NCBI GenBank assembly: GCA_016649455.1
Contig: JAENXO010000022.1
Coordinates: 1 to 14,230, forward strand
From: Gemmatimonadota bacterium
GTDB taxonomy: Bacteria; Gemmatimonadota; Gemmatimonadetes; Palauibacterales; Palauibacteraceae
Direction of reading: 5' to 3'
Length of the DNA stretch: 14,230 nucleotides
Position 1 is the first letter of the stretch; each line of letters begins with the position of its first letter. Shown here piece by piece: positions 6,211 through 12,208 of the stretch. Under the pieces are notes generated by a model. The model made no database searches and was not told the DNA's origin. It worked only from the letters and a program-made list of their open reading frames with translations. The translations under genes and the position numbers were made by a program.

Positions 6211-7137
6211 GTGGACAGGATTACCGTAGTCGGAGCGGGTCACGTCGGGGCGACGGCGGCCCAGAGGATCGCCGAGCGAGAGCTCGCACGTGAAGTCGTG
6301 GTCGTCGATATCCTCGAAGGAGTGCCGCAGGGTAAGGCGCTGGACCAGTGGGAGTCCGCGCCTGTCGAGGGATTCGATACCCGCGTGATCGGAGCGCAGG
6401 GGTACGAGGAAACGGCAGGCTCGGGGATCTACGTCGTTACCGCCGGCCTCGCGCGGAAGCCCGGAATGAGCCGCGACGATCTGTTGCGCATGAACACGGA
6501 GATCATCGGGGGCATCTCCGAGGAGATCGCTCGCCACAGCCCGGACTCGATCATCATCATGGTGACGAATCCGCTGGATGTGATGTCGTATGTCGCGATG
6601 AAGAAGACGGGATTCGACCGGCAGAGAGTCGTGGGAATGGCCGGCATTCTCGACACGGCCCGATTCCGCAGTTTCATCGCCCTCGAACTCAACGTAAGCG
6701 TGCAGGACATCCAGGCCCTGGTGCTCGGAGGGCACGGAGACAGCATGGTGCCGATCGTGAGCACCGTGACCGTCGGGGGAATCCCGCTCACTGAAATGCT
6801 GGCGGCCGATCGGATAGAGGCGCTGGTTGATCGGACCCGCAAGGGTGGCGGCGAGATCGTCAGCCTGCTCGGAACAGGCAGCGCTTATTACGCTCCCTCG
6901 TCCGCGGCCGTTCAGATGGTCGAAGCGATCGTCCGCGACAAGAAGCGGATCCTGCCGTGCGCCGCGTGGCTCGAGGGAGAGTTCGGGCTCGACGGGATTT
7001 TTCTCGGGGTGCCGTGCAAGCTGGGAAGCGCCGGCCTCGAGGCCGTGCTGGAAGTCCCGCTGACGGACGGCGAGAAGCAGGCTCTGAACGCATCGGCCGA
7101 TGCGGTTCGGGGCACGATGGAGCTTCTGTCACTCTGA
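6211..7137 (+). CDS. mdh: malate dehydrogenase, LDH-like type
   Basis: This is the NAD-dependent enzyme interconverting malate and oxaloacetate in the TCA cycle. The 308-aa protein from GTG 6211 has a weak ribosome site. It has the Rossmann motif GAGHVGAT (residues 8-15) and Asp33, which selects NAD over NADP. Arg82 in ARKPGMSR, where lactate dehydrogenases have Gln, sets malate specificity; Arg88 and Arg151 also bind substrate. Asn120 in VTNPLD and the catalytic pair Asp148 (GILDTARFR) and His175 (GGHGDSMVP) are present. Length and motifs are those of the [LDH-like] MDH group rather than the E. coli type. The 37-nt gap to the next gene permits co-transcription. Confidence 0.95.
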   Translation: MDRITVVGAGHVGATAAQRIAERELAREVVVVDILEGVPQGKALDQWESAPVEGFDTRVIGAQGYEETAGSGIYVVTAGLARKPGMSRDDLLRMNTEIIGGISEEIARHSPDSIIIMVTNPLDVMSYVAMKKTGFDRQRVVGMAGILDTARFRSFIALELNVSVQDIQALVLGGHGDSMVPIVSTVTVGGIPLTEMLAADRIEALVDRTRKGGGEIVSLLGTGSAYYAPSSAAVQMVEAIVRDKKRILPCAAWLEGEFGLDGIFLGVPCKLGSAGLEAVLEVPLTDGEKQALNASADAVRGTMELLSL

Positions 7138-7174
7138 TCGTGACGGGATCTGCGCCGGCGGGTCGGCGAACACG

Positions 7175-7696
7175 GTGAGCTACTTCGAGTTCCTGGCCCG
7201 CTGGTACAACCTGCCGTTTCTGGCCCTGGTCCTGGCCGGCTTCGCGGCCGGCCTTGCCGCACGCTTGCGCCGGCGCCGGGCAACTGCTCTGTCCACGGGT
7301 CTCATTGCCGCGGGTATCGTCGGTCTCACGTGGAACGGCGCGCTTCACGATCTCGGCCTGAACGGATACGCGACGCGGTTTCCGGTAGTGCTGGCGAGTT
7401 CGGCTCTGATCGGCGTGTTTATCGGAATCACGCTCGACAGGGCGCGTCGCCGGCTGTTTCCGGCGGTCGAGGGCCTGGCGTTCACCGTACCGGGACTCGA
7501 AGGCAGCCTGGCGCGAGTCGTCAGTCGAGAGGTCGGAACCGAGCCCGGGTCCGGTCGGGCCCAGTGGAGAGATGAGGACGGGGTGATGCACGTGGTCCGT
7601 GTGCACGCCGCTGATGAGTCACTGCCGTTCGGCCGCGAAGTCCGCCTGCTGACATTCGATTCCGGGGGGCGCTCCTATCTCGTAGACACAGCCTGA
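7175..7696 (+). CDS. small membrane protein, YqiJ/NfeD-like OB-fold group
   Basis: This 173-aa protein from GTG 7175 has about three membrane helices (roughly residues 13-30, 38-54 and 68-87). A soluble C-terminal half follows (GLEGSLARVV..., WRDEDGVMHVVRV, PFGREVRLLTFD, GGRSYLV), a five-strand pattern typical of the OB-fold domains in NfeD and YqiJ (DUF1449) proteins. The opening FEFLARWYNLPF resembles the start of YqiJ-type proteins. Such proteins usually partner flotillin-like membrane scaffolds, but no flotillin gene is present here. The frame is open back to an ATG at 7100 within mdh; the added 25 residues look non-family, so I prefer GTG 7175, though its ribosome site is weak. The family assignment is from pattern recognition, moderately sure. 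Confidence 0.7.
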   Translation: MSYFEFLARWYNLPFLALVLAGFAAGLAARLRRRRATALSTGLIAAGIVGLTWNGALHDLGLNGYATRFPVVLASSALIGVFIGITLDRARRRLFPAVEGLAFTVPGLEGSLARVVSREVGTEPGSGRAQWRDEDGVMHVVRVHAADESLPFGREVRLLTFDSGGRSYLVDTA

Positions 7697-7731
7697 CCGA
7701 CCCCCAGGCCGCCGGCCTGCCGTCAGGTCAG
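7693..7731. terminator. two-part hairpin covering both convergent stop codons
   Basis: An outer 9-bp stem pairs 7693-7701 (CTGACCGAC) with 7722-7731 (GTCAGGTCAG, one bulged A at 7725). An inner 6-bp stem pairs CAGGCC (7705-7710) with GGCCTG (7714-7719) around a 3-nt loop. It includes the stops of both facing genes (TGA at 7694-7696; minus-strand TGA at 7725-7723). No T-tract follows on either strand. Confidence 0.5.
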
Positions 7732-9060
7732 CGGCAGTTCACTCTCGAGCAGCAATCGAGCGACAGTGACGTCCGCGGTATCCGACAGGTCAACTCGTCG
7801 CGGTGGATCGACACGGGTCCAGTCCGAGTCCCACAGTACCTGGACTTGCGGCCGGAACAGATTTTCGGGATTGGTGGCCAGGACCCGCGCGATCTCTCCG
7901 GTCGTCAGCTGGACATAAGAGTCGAGCGGAAACGCAGAGATCTCGTTCACCAGTGCGGCCACGACACCTGGATCGAACCAGTCACCCCCCATCGACGCGA
8001 CCTGCTCCAGTGCTTCGAGCGCCGTGTTCGGTGACCTGTAGGTCCGCGGATGGGACAGGGCCTCGAATACGTCGGCCACGGCGATGAGTTTCGCCAGAGG
8101 ATCTATGGAGCCACCCTTGAGTCCGAGCGGGTATCCCTGGCCCTGTCGTCGCTCGTGTTCCTGCAGGACCACCTGCTGCAGCCACTCGTAGCGAGGCCCG
8201 AGCGGCTCGAGCGCCTCCGCCCCCAGCTCCGGATGGGTGCGCAGTTCGTGGCGTTCCTCCTCGGTAAATGTCCCCGGATTGGCGAGCAGGGTCTGAGGCA
8301 GGCGGGCCATGCCCAGGTCGTGAACGAGACCGGCCAGAACCGCGCGGATGATCTCTTCCGATGGAAGGGCCATTCCGAGCGCGAGCTTGCCTGCGATCAC
8401 CGCCACGTTGGTCGAGTGGCTGCAAAGGTCGTAGGGCGCATGTGGCTCGAGCGAGCGGTTCACGAGCACGTTGTCGTGCAGCAGGCTCGAATGGATCCGT
8501 TCCGCGATGAGGCGGGTGTCTCCCAGCGCCGGGGGCTCTCCCCGACCGACGGAATCGAGGACCTTCGCGACGGTCGCCTTTGCCTCGTCGTACAGTTCGC
8601 TCGAAGCGCCTGCGCGGGGGGACCGGGCCCGCAAGTTCCCGGCGCGGTCGAGCCTCGCAGCGAGGAGGACCCGGCAGGCGGCTACCAGCAGGGGTGGAGA
8701 GCAGGGAAGCGTGAAGTGAGAATCTGCTCCACGGACCCGCTCGGCGGGGTTCCCGCCCCGGGAACCGTCCAGCAGAAGCAGGGTCCGCATCTGCGCTTGT
8801 GGGTCCAGAGTCCCGATACCGACGGGTGACCCGGAATCCTCAGGCTGGCCCGGCCAGAAGTCCTCGTGGATCACGAACAGGGTCGCGCCGGACTCCCTCC
8901 CTGCTGCCAGCGGGTCACCGGTGTCGCCTGCATCCAGAACGATCGCTTCGGGATCGGCATCGAGCAGGATACGCAGCAATTCATCAGCGCCCTGCTCGGG
9001 CAGCAGTACCGCCATTCTCGGGGGACCGTTCCCAGGTCTTCCGGCAGTCGTCGATCTCAT
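7723..9060 (-). CDS. HD-GYP-type phosphohydrolase-like protein with altered motifs
   Basis: This probable signalling protein of 445 aa is related to HD-GYP cyclic-di-GMP phosphodiesterases. An N-terminal part (about 15-140) with hydrophobic strands (RMAVLLPE, AIVLDAG, TLFVIHEDF, RTLLLLDG) looks like a degenerate receiver domain. The HD-GYP core holds His215 (SHSTNVA), His247-Asp248 (VHDLGM), His276 (HPELG), His302 (QEHERR), Gly-Tyr-Pro 309-311 and Asp330 (VADVFEAL). The usual HDxGK reads HDLGM, HHE reads EHE, and DGxGYP reads QGQGYP, so metal binding or activity may differ. I start at ATG 9060 because an extended -10 (TGCTAGAAT) lies just upstream. ATG 9096 is possible, and the frame stays open to TTG 9156. 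The gene diverges from the DUF423 gene and stands alone. Confidence 0.85.
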   Translation of the reverse strand: MRSTTAGRPGNGPPRMAVLLPEQGADELLRILLDADPEAIVLDAGDTGDPLAAGRESGATLFVIHEDFWPGQPEDSGSPVGIGTLDPQAQMRTLLLLDGSRGGNPAERVRGADSHFTLPCSPPLLVAACRVLLAARLDRAGNLRARSPRAGASSELYDEAKATVAKVLDSVGRGEPPALGDTRLIAERIHSSLLHDNVLVNRSLEPHAPYDLCSHSTNVAVIAGKLALGMALPSEEIIRAVLAGLVHDLGMARLPQTLLANPGTFTEEERHELRTHPELGAEALEPLGPRYEWLQQVVLQEHERRQGQGYPLGLKGGSIDPLAKLIAVADVFEALSHPRTYRSPNTALEALEQVASMGGDWFDPGVVAALVNEISAFPLDSYVQLTTGEIARVLATNPENLFRPQVQVLWDSDWTRVDPPRRVDLSDTADVTVARLLLESELPLT

Positions 9061-9113
9061 CGAGTCCGTCTCCGCATCGGGTTCGGGCCACAGCATTCCG
9101 GAACGATCATTGA

Positions 9114-9122
9114 ATTCTAGCA
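9114..9122 (-). promoter_or_regulatory. extended -10 promoter of the HD-GYP-type gene
   Basis: On the minus strand TGCTAGAAT is an extended -10 (TGn plus TAGAAT). Only a weak -35-like TGGCAT is found 18 nt upstream. Transcription would start near 9107, giving a 47-nt leader to the ATG at 9060 and excluding the TTG at 9156. Confidence 0.45.
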
Positions 9123-9185
9123 GGTAACGCCCCCGGCATGCCACGCACCCTCGCAATGGTCGCCCTGTCGGACCATGTTGAGGCC

Positions 9186-9560
9186 ATGTTCAGAATCGCG
9201 TGGACCATCGGGTCGATTTCGGCGTTTCTCGGCGTCGCCGCCGGCGCCTTCGGAGCACATGCCCTGAAGACCAGGGTCCCGCCCGAGCTGCTCCTCGTCT
9301 ACGAGACGGGCGTGCGTTATCAGCTGATTCACGCGATCGCCCTGCTCGCCGTGGGTCTTGCCGCGATGCACCGTCCGGCCGGGAGATGGTCGATCCCCGT
9401 CGGCCTGTTCGCTGCAGGCACGGTGCTGTTCTCGGGAAGCCTGTACGCCCTGGCCCTGTCCGGCATCCGCTGGCTCGGTGCCGTGACACCGCTCGGGGGA
9501 GTCTGCTTCCTGCTCGGGTGGCTGGCCGTGATCCGGATCGCGCTCCGAGACGAGGCCTAG
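9186..9560 (+). CDS. DUF423 family small membrane protein
   Basis: This 124-aa integral membrane protein of the DUF423 (YgdD-like) family has no established function. It has about four membrane helices (roughly 5-25, 37-56, 66-86, 91-115). The N-terminal signature is GSISAFLGVAAGAFGAHALK (about 9-28), and YETGVRYQLIHAIALLAVG follows; both are hallmark segments of the family. The start at ATG 9186 follows the family pattern (GAGG lies only 2 nt upstream). The ATG at 9138 would add 16 hydrophilic residues. The stop TAG (9558-9560) interlocks with the minus-strand TAG of dcd in CTAG. Confidence 0.88.
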   Translation: MFRIAWTIGSISAFLGVAAGAFGAHALKTRVPPELLLVYETGVRYQLIHAIALLAVGLAAMHRPAGRWSIPVGLFAAGTVLFSGSLYALALSGIRWLGAVTPLGGVCFLLGWLAVIRIALRDEA

Positions 9561-10111
9561 AGCCGCGGCGGCGTCACTCCGGTCTGACCCTGGTACTTCC
9601 CGCGCCTGTCGGCGTAGCTGACCTCACACGGCTCATCCGATTCGAAGAACAGAACCTGGGCGATCCCCTCGTTGGCATAGATGCGTGCCGGCAGGGGCGT
9701 CGTGTTGCTGATCTCCAGCGTCACGTGTCCTTCCCATTCGGGCTCGAACGGCGTGACATTCGTGATGATCCCGCAGCGGGCATAAGTCGACTTGCCGACG
9801 CAGATCGTCAGCACGTTGCGCGGGATGCGGAAGTACTCGATAGAGCGCGCGAGGGCGAACGAATTCGGCGGCACGATGCACACGTCGCCCTGGAATTCCA
9901 CGAACGATCTCTCGTCGAAGTTCTTCGGGTCCACGACTGGCGAGAGCGCATTGTGGAAGATCCGGAATTCGTCCGACACCCGCATATCGTAGCCGTAGCT
10001 CGACAAACCGTAGGAGATGCAGCCTTCTCGAACCTGCTGTTCGGTAAATGGCTCGATCATCGCGTGCCCGGTCGCCATGCGGCGGATCCAGCGGTCACTC
10101 TTGATGCTCAT
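9557..10111 (-). CDS. dcd: dCTP deaminase
   Basis: This enzyme deaminates dCTP to dUTP, feeding dTMP synthesis. The 184-aa protein matches the Dcd group that begins MSIKSDRWIRRMA. It carries SSYGYDMR (37-44), PPNSFALARSIEYFRIPRNV (81-100), the substrate-binding GKSTYARCG (106-114, with Ser108 and Arg112), the catalytic Glu133 in EWEGHVTLEISN, and the C-terminal lid GKYQGQTGVTPPR. It is complete and all known catalytic residues are present. GAGAGGA upstream supports ATG 10111. The gene follows the alpha/beta hydrolase gene by 15 nt on the same strand, so the two probably share a transcript. Confidence 0.95.
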   Translation of the reverse strand: MSIKSDRWIRRMATGHAMIEPFTEQQVREGCISYGLSSYGYDMRVSDEFRIFHNALSPVVDPKNFDERSFVEFQGDVCIVPPNSFALARSIEYFRIPRNVLTICVGKSTYARCGIITNVTPFEPEWEGHVTLEISNTTPLPARIYANEGIAQVLFFESDEPCEVSYADRRGKYQGQTGVTPPRL

Positions 10112-10126
10112 CGTGCGTCGGTCCTC

Positions 10127-11011
10127 TCAAGCTGAGGAGATTCGGTCCAGTTCAAGTATCAGGTCTACGACCCGCTCGGGCGCCTCTTCGGGCACACCGT
10201 GCGCACAGCCATCCAATACGGTGCACGGCCCTCCAAGTCTGTCGGACCAGCGCCGAGCCATGTCGGCCGGGGCTCGTCGATCGAGACCACCCGTCAACAC
10301 GTGTACCGGTACACCGGCTGGCCGGTCGAACTCCGCCAGCTCCGAAGGACGCCAGTCGGCGAGCACTCGTGCAAGCGTACGGGCCCGGTCAGGGCTCGCG
10401 AACGCGTCCGCATATCTGGTTACCGCGCTCTCGGTCGCCCGTGCCGGGTCGGCGTACACGCGCCGCGTGAGGATATAGCGGGTCAGGGGACGACGGTAGT
10501 GTCGGAGCACGGGGGCGACCGCCTGCCTCACCAGCCCGTACTGCAGGAGACCGAGAACCGGGGGACGTCGGGTCCACGGGGTTACGGGATTCACCAGGAG
10601 CAGGGCCCGGCACGGGAGCCGGGCGCACAGTGCCACGGCGAGGGCGGCGCCCTGGGAGTGTCCGACGACGATCGGCGATCGTGTGTCGACGGCGTCGGCG
10701 AACTCGCTCAGGCGAGAAACTTCGTCCTGCAGTCCAAATCGGGTTCCAGCGACGGCGACGGAATCACCTCGCCCGGCGAGATCGGGGCGGACCACTCGAA
10801 ACCGGTTTTGCAGCAGCCGGGTGGCGTCATCCCATTCGCCCCGATGCGCACTCAGGCCATGGATCAACAACAGGTCCGGGCCGCTCCCTTCGATGCTCGC
10901 GGCGAGGCTCGTCGTCGGGTTCGCACGGCCCCCGGCCGCCTCTGTCGGTACAAACTCTTGTGCTCGGGTACAGGTCATAGTCTCTTGTCCGCTACGTGTG
11001 GCAGGGCGCAT
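10127..11011 (-). CDS. alpha/beta-fold hydrolase
   Basis: This soluble hydrolase is of unknown substrate. The protein is 294 aa from ATG 11011, or 283 aa from ATG 10978; neither start has a strong ribosome site. Family marks are the oxyanion-hole HGLS (51-54), DLAGRGDS (77-84), the nucleophile elbow GHSQG with Ser119, the probable acid Asp244 in GGLDRRAP, and His271 in CAHGVPEEAPERV, giving an intact Ser-Asp-His triad. A lid-like segment (about 145-205) is Arg-rich. An esterase, lactonase or haloperoxidase-like role is equally possible. It precedes dcd by 15 nt and diverges from the nuo operon across a 114-bp gap. Confidence 0.88.
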   Translation of the reverse strand: MRPATRSGQETMTCTRAQEFVPTEAAGGRANPTTSLAASIEGSGPDLLLIHGLSAHRGEWDDATRLLQNRFRVVRPDLAGRGDSVAVAGTRFGLQDEVSRLSEFADAVDTRSPIVVGHSQGAALAVALCARLPCRALLLVNPVTPWTRRPPVLGLLQYGLVRQAVAPVLRHYRRPLTRYILTRRVYADPARATESAVTRYADAFASPDRARTLARVLADWRPSELAEFDRPAGVPVHVLTGGLDRRAPADMARRWSDRLGGPCTVLDGCAHGVPEEAPERVVDLILELDRISSA

Positions 11012-11023
11012 CGACGGAAGTTG

Positions 11024-11040
11024 GTCAAAGACGCGTCAAA
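11024..11040. repeat. paired GTCAAA direct repeat with GACGCGTC palindrome
   Basis: GTCAAA occurs at 11024-11029 and 11035-11040, 11 bp apart, about one helical turn. The perfect palindrome GACGCGTC (11030-11037) bridges the two copies. Position between divergent genes suggests a regulator site, but no regulator is identified. Confidence 0.35.
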
Positions 11041-11052
11041 TAGCACGTTCAG

Positions 11053-11081
11053 TTGTTGCTGCCAGCGACCGCGACTGTAAT
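11053..11081 (+). promoter_or_regulatory. putative promoter of the nuo operon
   Basis: TTGTTG (11053-11058) and TGTAAT (11076-11081) are spaced by 17 nt. A start near 11088 gives a leader of about 38 nt to the nuoA ATG at 11126. Confidence 0.42.
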
Positions 11082-11125
11082 CAGCGCGGCATGCGCGCCC
11101 TTTCAATCAAGTGCCGGGACGGGTC

Positions 11126-11482
11126 ATGCAGCAGGCATACATCGGCATCGTGTTCACTCTCGTTTTCGGCATCTTCGTCGCCGGAGCGTTTCTCGGGATT
11201 TCCCATCTCGCGAGCGTGCGACGACCGACTCCCGTGAAGCTGTCCGCCTATGAATCGGGCATCGACCCGCTGGGAGACACCCGGCAACGTTTTTCCGTCA
11301 AGTTCTACATCGTGGCGATCCTGTTCATCGTGTTCGACATCGAGACGATCTTCTTCCTGCCGTGGGCATCGGTATTCCGGGAGCTCGGGCTGTTCGGCCT
11401 GATCGAGATGTTCGTGTTCGTGCTCGTGCTCGCCGCGGGTCTCGCCTACGCCTGGAAGAAGGGCGCTCTCGAATGGGACTGA
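11126..11482 (+). CDS. nuoA: NADH-quinone oxidoreductase subunit A
   Basis: This membrane subunit of complex I lies at the junction of the membrane and peripheral arms. It has 118 aa and three membrane helices (about 5-25, 60-80, 87-110). The conserved loop YESGIDPLGDTRQRF (42-56) and KFYIVAILFIVFDIETIFFLPWA are the family signature, with the acidic pair Asp71/Glu73 in helix 2. I chose ATG 11126, with GGGACGGG just upstream, over a GTG at 11111 that lacks a ribosome site. It is the first gene of the nuo operon and nuoB follows by 19 nt. Confidence 0.94.
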   Translation: MQQAYIGIVFTLVFGIFVAGAFLGISHLASVRRPTPVKLSAYESGIDPLGDTRQRFSVKFYIVAILFIVFDIETIFFLPWASVFRELGLFGLIEMFVFVLVLAAGLAYAWKKGALEWD

Positions 11483-11501
11483 CCGGAGGAGACCGAGAGG
11501 G

Positions 11502-12203
11502 ATGACGAGCGGAAGGAAGGGCCTCCCGACGATTCAGGGACTCGAAGCGGGTGCCGAAGTCGGCCCGCATCGGTCGTGGCTCACGACGCGAGTCGACTAC
11601 ATCGTCAACTGGTCGCGGCGAAATTCGATGTGGCCCATGGGCTTCGGCACGGCCTGTTGCGCGATCGAGATGATGGCGTCGGCGAGCTCGAAGTACGACA
11701 TGGCGCGGTTCGGCATGGAACGGTTCTCGTTCAGCCCCCGGCAGGCGGACGTGATGATCGTTGCGGGCCGAGTGAGCTATAAGCTGGCCCCGGTGCTGCG
11801 GCGGGTGTGGGATCAGATGCCGCAGCCCAAGTGGTGCATTTCCATGGGAGCGTGCGCCAGCTCCGGCGGGATGTTCGACAACTACACGATCGTGCAGGGA
11901 ATCGACCAGATCGTTCCGGTCGATGTCTACGTTCCCGGTTGCCCGCCCCGGCCTGAGAGCCTGATCTATGCACTGCTCATGATCCAGGAGAAGATCAAGG
12001 GCGAGTCTCTCGTGAATCCCGACCTGCGCGCTGAAAGCCCCGACGCGGCCGGAAGACCGAATCTTCCGCCGGAAGCGATCGAGCTCGTGGCGCAGCCGTT
12101 CGGCAACTCCACCCGCCAGAATCGGGTGAGCGGGGCCGAGCCGAGCGGGGCGATCGTTCGCCCGCGCGACCGGCTCGAGCGACTGCTCGAGCACCAGGAC
12201 TGA
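11502..12203 (+). CDS. nuoB: NADH-quinone oxidoreductase subunit B (N2 cluster)
   Basis: NuoB carries cluster N2, which passes electrons to quinone in complex I. The 233-aa protein has the four ligands: tandem Cys52-Cys53 (TACCAIEMM), Cys118 (SMGACASSGG) and Cys147 (VPGCPPRPE). The core ends near residue 166 (IQEKI). The remaining roughly 65 residues are a low-complexity, charged and Pro-rich tail with no recognised domain. GGAGGAG about 10 nt before ATG 11502 is a good ribosome site. It lies in an operon with nuoA and nuoCD, with a 5-nt gap to the latter. Confidence 0.96.
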   Translation: MTSGRKGLPTIQGLEAGAEVGPHRSWLTTRVDYIVNWSRRNSMWPMGFGTACCAIEMMASASSKYDMARFGMERFSFSPRQADVMIVAGRVSYKLAPVLRRVWDQMPQPKWCISMGACASSGGMFDNYTIVQGIDQIVPVDVYVPGCPPRPESLIYALLMIQEKIKGESLVNPDLRAESPDAAGRPNLPPEAIELVAQPFGNSTRQNRVSGAEPSGAIVRPRDRLERLLEHQD

Positions 12204-12208
12204 CGACC

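Noticed and set aside
9061..9156. N-terminal extension of the HD-GYP-type protein to TTG 9156
   Set aside because: It would place the start upstream of the extended -10 box, and the added residues look unrelated.
9200..10135. Plus-strand open frame of 311 codons across DUF423 and dcd
   Set aside because: Runs through two confirmed genes in other frames and has no family pattern.
10199..11080. Plus-strand open frame of 293 codons opposite the alpha/beta hydrolase
   Set aside because: Antisense shadow; the minus strand holds an intact Ser-Asp-His triad.
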